DNA of 63,191 nt from an uncultured Oscillospiraceae bacterium (lineage in GTDB: Bacteria > Bacillota > Clostridia > Oscillospirales > Oscillospiraceae): the NCBI GenBank assembly GCA_947627745.1, contig CANQXH010000002.1, positions 1-63,191 of the forward strand. The letters are read 5' to 3'. The notes under the pieces are model-generated. The model was not told where the DNA came from, did no database searches, and saw nothing but the letters and a program-made list of their open reading frames with translations. The translations under genes were made by a program, and so were the position numbers. This document shows, piece by piece, positions 60,114-63,191 of this stretch; the first letter of the stretch is position 1; every line of letters starts with the position of its first letter.

Positions 60114-60551
60114 CTAAAGCTCTTTTCTGAAACAAATAATTCGATTCACTTCCTCAAATCCCATTGCCATATGGAAGCGTAGACTGTCGGCATTATCGAG
60201 ATCACAGTCGCTCGCGAACTCCGTACAATGCTTTTCTTTTGCCCATGTTTCACACGCGCGCAGGAGCTCCCTGGCATATCCACGGTTGCGATACGCCTCC
60301 TCTATAAAAATCCCTTCCAAATATCCCACGGGGGAGCTGGAAGTTCCTTCCACATAATCGTTCCGGAGCTGGCACTGCGCGAAGCCTACCGCTTTCCCGT
60401 CAACATATTGAATGAAGCATGCGGCATTGTCACCGGAAAGGAGCGTTTCAAACATATTCGCCATTTCTGTAACCGAATGACCTTTCCAAAGCTTCACCGC
60501 GAATCCTGCCAAAGCCAGGGCGTCGTCCGGTTTTGCTTGCCTTATCATCAT
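60114..60551 (-). CDS. Aminoglycoside 6'-N-acetyltransferase-like GNAT protein
   Basis: 145 aa. Closely follows the AAC(6') pattern: N-terminal IRQAKPDDALALAGFAVKLW, SSPVGYLEGIFIEEAYRNRG with the acetyl-CoA loop, EFASDCDLDN and the C-terminal FHMAMGFEEVNRIICFRK. Such enzymes acetylate aminoglycosides, giving resistance; some are cryptic. Codon use is AT-richer than neighbours, suggesting transfer. It is convergent with the purA repeat terminator. The start may be the second Met. Confidence 0.8.
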   Translation of the reverse strand: MMIRQAKPDDALALAGFAVKLWKGHSVTEMANMFETLLSGDNAACFIQYVDGKAVGFAQCQLRNDYVEGTSSSPVGYLEGIFIEEAYRNRGYARELLRACETWAKEKHCTEFASDCDLDNADSLRFHMAMGFEEVNRIICFRKEL

Positions 60552-60921
60552 TGATCCTCCGTAAATTGATGAATTACCGATTTTCTTCTATTATACCATT
60601 CCAATTTGCAAAAATCTACCGCCTGTCGCGGCGTTGATCGAATTTTGCTCCTTCAAATCCGCTCGTGCCGAATTGAAAACGTCCCCAGCCCCGAAGGGTT
60701 TGGGGAGACTTTTCCACCTGCCCGATAGAGTTGAAAACTGTAAAAATGAAATCGATTTTGCCCATAGAAAAATATGACGGAAATCGGTGAAAAAATTTGG
60801 TGGATTTTTTCCCTTGCAATGGGAGAAATTGGCCCGTATAATAATTACTGTAAAGTTGTTATGTAAATTATCGGGCTGCCAGACCATGGCCCCGTGGGAG
60901 ATAGAGATAGGCGGAGAGGGA
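60552..60921. other. Intergenic region between AAC(6')-like and MBOAT genes
   Basis: 370 nt, AT-richer than average, no supported gene. Contains the -10 TATAAT (minus strand, 60595-60590) for the acetyltransferase, with a weak -35, an imperfect hairpin CCCCAGCCC...GGGTTTGGGG (60683-60706) and the promoter of the MBOAT gene. Short minus-strand frames here have no RBS or recognisable content. Confidence 0.6.
60814..60842 (+). promoter_or_regulatory. SigA promoter of the MBOAT operon
   Basis: TTGCAA (60814-60819), 17-nt spacer, TATAAT (60837-60842), 80 nt before the ATG. Confidence 0.8.
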
Positions 60922-62265
60922 ATGCAGTTCAACAGTATCGAATTTTTATGTCTTTTTTTGCCGCTTTTCTTGGCAATTTACTATATTTTTCCCGCCGTTT
61001 GGCGAAAATATCTGCTGATTTTTGGAAGCCTGCTGTTTTATGGCTTCTCCGCGGACCGATCGGCCCCCTGGCTGGGCCTGGTATGGCTGGGCGTGTTGCT
61101 TCTGGTCACCTTGGCTACCTGGTTTTTGGGTAGGCTGCTGGAAAAGCCTGGAAGGGGTTGGCTCCTGGGCCTGACGCTGGGCGTTTTATTTTCCGTCCTG
61201 GCTTTCTGCAAGGTCTTTCAGGGAGGCGCCTGGCTGCCCCCGGGTATGAGCTTCTACCTGTTTGGGGTGAGCGCCTATCTCATCGACGTGTACCGGGGCC
61301 GCCTCCGGGCGGAAACCAATCTGGGAAGCTACACCGCCGGCGTGGTGATGTTTCCCAAGCTCCTTTCCGGCCCCATCGCCAATCCCGCCAGCCTCCAGTA
61401 TCAGATGGACCGGCCCCGCCGGAGCCTGGAGGAGATCTACCGGGGACTGGGCGAGCTGATCCTGGGCTTGTCGATGAAGGTAATCTTGGGGGACCGGCTG
61501 GGGAGCCTGTGGGCCCAGGCCCGGACCGTGGGCTACGACAGCATTTCCCCTGGCTTTGCCTGGCTGGCCCTGCTGGCCTTTGCCCTGCGGCTGTACTTGG
61601 ATTTCTGGGGTTACAGTCTGATGGCCATGGGCTTGGGCCGGATGCTGGGCTTCCACCTGCCTCGGAATTTTCGAGAACCCTACCGGGCCAAATCCGTGTC
61701 GGAGTTTTACCGGCGGTGGCACATCACCCTGAACCAGTGGTTCCGGGAGTACCTTTACATTCCCCTGGGCGGCAACCGGAAGGGGACCGCCCGAACCATG
61801 CTGAACCTGGCGATCGTCTGGGCCGCCACCGGTTTTTGGCACGGGGTAGGGGGGAACTATCTGATTTGGGCGGCCTTTTTGTGCCTGCTGATGATAAATG
61901 AGCGGCTCTGGCTGGGAAAATTCCTGGAAAAAAGCCGGGTGCTTTGCCATATCTATACGATCGGGGCAATCCTGCTCAGCTGGGTTCCCTTTGCTATCGG
62001 CGACCTGGGAGAAATGACCGTCTTCCTGGGAAAACTGTTCGGCCTGGGAACCGCCCTGAATCCCGGGGACGCCTTGCCGCTGCTGATTCGGTACGGCTGG
62101 CTGCTGCTTGCCGGGTGCCTGCTGGCGACGCCTCTGCCCCGGAAGGTATGGCAGCTCCTCCGCCGGAGCTGGGTAGGGGACGCGGCGCTGTTCGTTCTGT
62201 TTTGGGTGGTGGTGTATTTTCTGGCCACCTCGGCCCAGGATCCCTTCCAGTATTTTCAGTTTTGA
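60922..62265 (+). CDS. MBOAT family O-acyltransferase (AlgI/DltB-like)
   Basis: 447-aa membrane protein with about ten spans. The MBOAT signature RWHITLNQWFREYLYIPLGG (about 266-285) and the catalytic His in FWHGVGGN (about 307) are clear. Such proteins pass acetyl groups across the membrane for polysaccharide O-acetylation. The ATG at 60922 follows GGAGAGGG; the longer frame reads through the promoter. The SGNH gene downstream provides the likely extracytoplasmic transferase. Confidence 0.95.
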   Translation: MQFNSIEFLCLFLPLFLAIYYIFPAVWRKYLLIFGSLLFYGFSADRSAPWLGLVWLGVLLLVTLATWFLGRLLEKPGRGWLLGLTLGVLFSVLAFCKVFQGGAWLPPGMSFYLFGVSAYLIDVYRGRLRAETNLGSYTAGVVMFPKLLSGPIANPASLQYQMDRPRRSLEEIYRGLGELILGLSMKVILGDRLGSLWAQARTVGYDSISPGFAWLALLAFALRLYLDFWGYSLMAMGLGRMLGFHLPRNFREPYRAKSVSEFYRRWHITLNQWFREYLYIPLGGNRKGTARTMLNLAIVWAATGFWHGVGGNYLIWAAFLCLLMINERLWLGKFLEKSRVLCHIYTIGAILLSWVPFAIGDLGEMTVFLGKLFGLGTALNPGDALPLLIRYGWLLLAGCLLATPLPRKVWQLLRRSWVGDAALFVLFWVVVYFLATSAQDPFQYFQF

Positions 62266-62274
62266 GGCGAGAGA

Positions 62275-63191
62275 ATGAAGAATCGGTATCTGGCGCTGCT
62301 GTGCGCCATTGTCATCACCCTGATTCTTGTAACCGGGATCGGGATCTATCTAAAATTTATTGTGCTACTGCCTCTGGGACTGGGACAGGAGGACCTGGCG
62401 GTGGCGCTGCCTTTCCGGATGCTGGCGGACGAGGGACTGCGGTATTCCGTCCGGCTCGCCATGAAGGCAACGGACCCTCCGGCGGCCTCCGAGTCGACCG
62501 CAACCCCCACGACCCAGTCCACGACCCAGGCTACCACGGAGGCTACCACCCAGGCTGCCACGGAATCCACCGCGGCGCCTACTACGGAACCGACCACAGA
62601 ACCTCCCACGGAACCCACTTCGGCGCCCACCACGGAACCGACAACCGAGGCTACCACTGCGCCCACCACCCCACCCTCCTCCGCGCCTACCCAGCCCCCC
62701 GTAACCGGGGAGACCTGGCGGTTCATTGAACCGCAGATCGACTTTGCAGCCAACGGCAAGGGGGACGCCTGGTTTGACGATGTGCTGTTTATCGGCGACT
62801 CCCGGGTCGTGGGCTTCCGGGACTATGCCCGCACCGGCGGGGCGGAGTATTTCTGCAACGTGGGGATGTCGGTGTTCCAGGTCATGGCGGGGATCCAATG
62901 CTCCGATCGGGGCTTTGAGGCCCAGAGCCTGGAAACCCTGCTCTCCCATCGCCGTTACGGAAAAATCATCATCAGCCTGGGCATTAACGAGTGCGGCTAT
63001 CCGCTGTCCAGCTTCCGCAGTGCCTATGGGGAGCTGCTGCAAAAGGTGAAGACGCTCCAGCCAGGCGCGACCATTATTCTCCAGGGCATCCTGGGGGTGA
63101 CCCGGAACTATGCCGGGGACCGCAGCTATTTCTATCCGGAGAATCTCAGCAAGTTTAACGAAGTGATCAAATCCATGACGGGAAACGGCGT
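62275..63191 (+). CDS. SGNH/GDSL-family protein, 3'-truncated by the window end
   Basis: 305 codons visible. N-terminal membrane anchor (about 5-30), an extracytoplasmic Thr/Pro/Ala-rich linker (about 68-143, repeats of TTE/TTQ/PT), then an SGNH domain: block I FIGDSRVVGF with nucleophile S176 and block III-like SLGINECG. Such domains act as O-acetyl transferases or esterases on cell-wall or capsule glycans. It follows the MBOAT gene by 9 nt and probably works with it. The catalytic D-x-x-H lies past the edge. Confidence 0.88.
   Translation, partial: MKNRYLALLCAIVITLILVTGIGIYLKFIVLLPLGLGQEDLAVALPFRMLADEGLRYSVRLAMKATDPPAASESTATPTTQSTTQATTEATTQAATESTAAPTTEPTTEPPTEPTSAPTTEPTTEATTAPTTPPSSAPTQPPVTGETWRFIEPQIDFAANGKGDAWFDDVLFIGDSRVVGFRDYARTGGAEYFCNVGMSVFQVMAGIQCSDRGFEAQSLETLLSHRRYGKIIISLGINECGYPLSSFRSAYGELLQKVKTLQPGATIILQGILGVTRNYAGDRSYFYPENLSKFNEVIKSMTGNG

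Noticed and set aside
60591..60932. Minus-strand frame of 113 codons upstream of MBOAT
   Set aside because: No RBS, no recognisable protein pattern, and it covers two promoters.
62365..63042. Minus-strand Gly/Arg-rich frame opposite the SGNH gene
   Set aside because: Mirror of the Thr-rich linker; the plus-strand frame has an RBS, anchor and IGDS motif.
1..63191. CRISPR arrays, integrases, transposases, phage genes, rRNA operons
   Set aside because: Looked for repeats with regular spacers and for recognisable mobile-element proteins; none were seen.

Overview
This window is a high-GC stretch of a Gram-positive, endospore-forming anaerobe, most likely from the Oscillospiraceae (Flavonifractor/Oscillibacter-like Clostridia). 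The basis is the family-level content: spoIVA and spoIID, a Firmicutes-type ylxM-ffh-rpsP-khpA-rimM-trmD operon, plsY, RNase M5, a T-box in front of alaS, YtrA-type GntR/ABC modules, and many TTGACA-N17-TATAAT promoters. No rRNA, phage, integrase, transposase or CRISPR was seen. Genus is inference.

Layout. 1-5.9 kb: a reduced division and cell-wall cluster (murF end, mraY, ftsW, murG, ftsQ, ftsZ; no murD, murC/B or ftsA in between). 5.9-10 kb: SAM methyltransferase, Hsp33, a five-tRNA operon (Val, Asp, Phe, Gly, Cys), a PHP phosphoesterase, and a DUF4430/ECF S-component pair. 10-11.3 kb: an AT-rich insert with a strongly structured, attenuator-like leader and an unknown two-TM coiled-coil protein. 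11.4-19.3 kb: an ion-transporter-superfamily permease, DUF177-rpmF, an ABC exporter under a 13-bp palindrome, spoIVA with a sigma-E-like promoter, a PH-domain protein and a DUF2974 hydrolase. 19.5-26.2 kb: YfhO, der, plsY, gpsA, YitT. 26.3-27.3 kb: three unknown coupled small genes behind a sporulation-type promoter. 27.4-30.7 kb: an M23 hydrolase, a BlaI-type repressor and a lipoprotein-like class B sortase. 30.7-35 kb: the SRP/ribosome operon on the minus strand, ending in a sirtuin that overlaps trmD. 35-42.2 kb: GNAT, HAD phosphatase, gltX, trpS, a GntR-ABC operon and an XRE regulator. 42.3-46.7 kb: a PPKTG-anchored BspA-like LRR surface protein and a membrane LRR/TPR protein. 46.8-59.9 kb: spoIID, T-box-alaS, comEC, holA, rnmV, ABC-F, M50-like, Mrp, purA. 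60-63 kb: a composite repeat, an AAC(6')-like acetyltransferase, and an MBOAT plus a truncated SGNH protein.

How parts fit. The class B sortase (29340-30659) and the PPKTG surface protein (42354-44765) form a plausible enzyme-substrate pair, with an XRE regulator divergent from the substrate gene. The MBOAT/SGNH pair looks like a polysaccharide O-acetylation unit. The least explained parts are the attenuator-like RNA at 10139-10327 with its membrane protein, the three-gene cluster at 26310-27320, and the modular intergenic repeat shared by 19345-19460 and 59886-60062.
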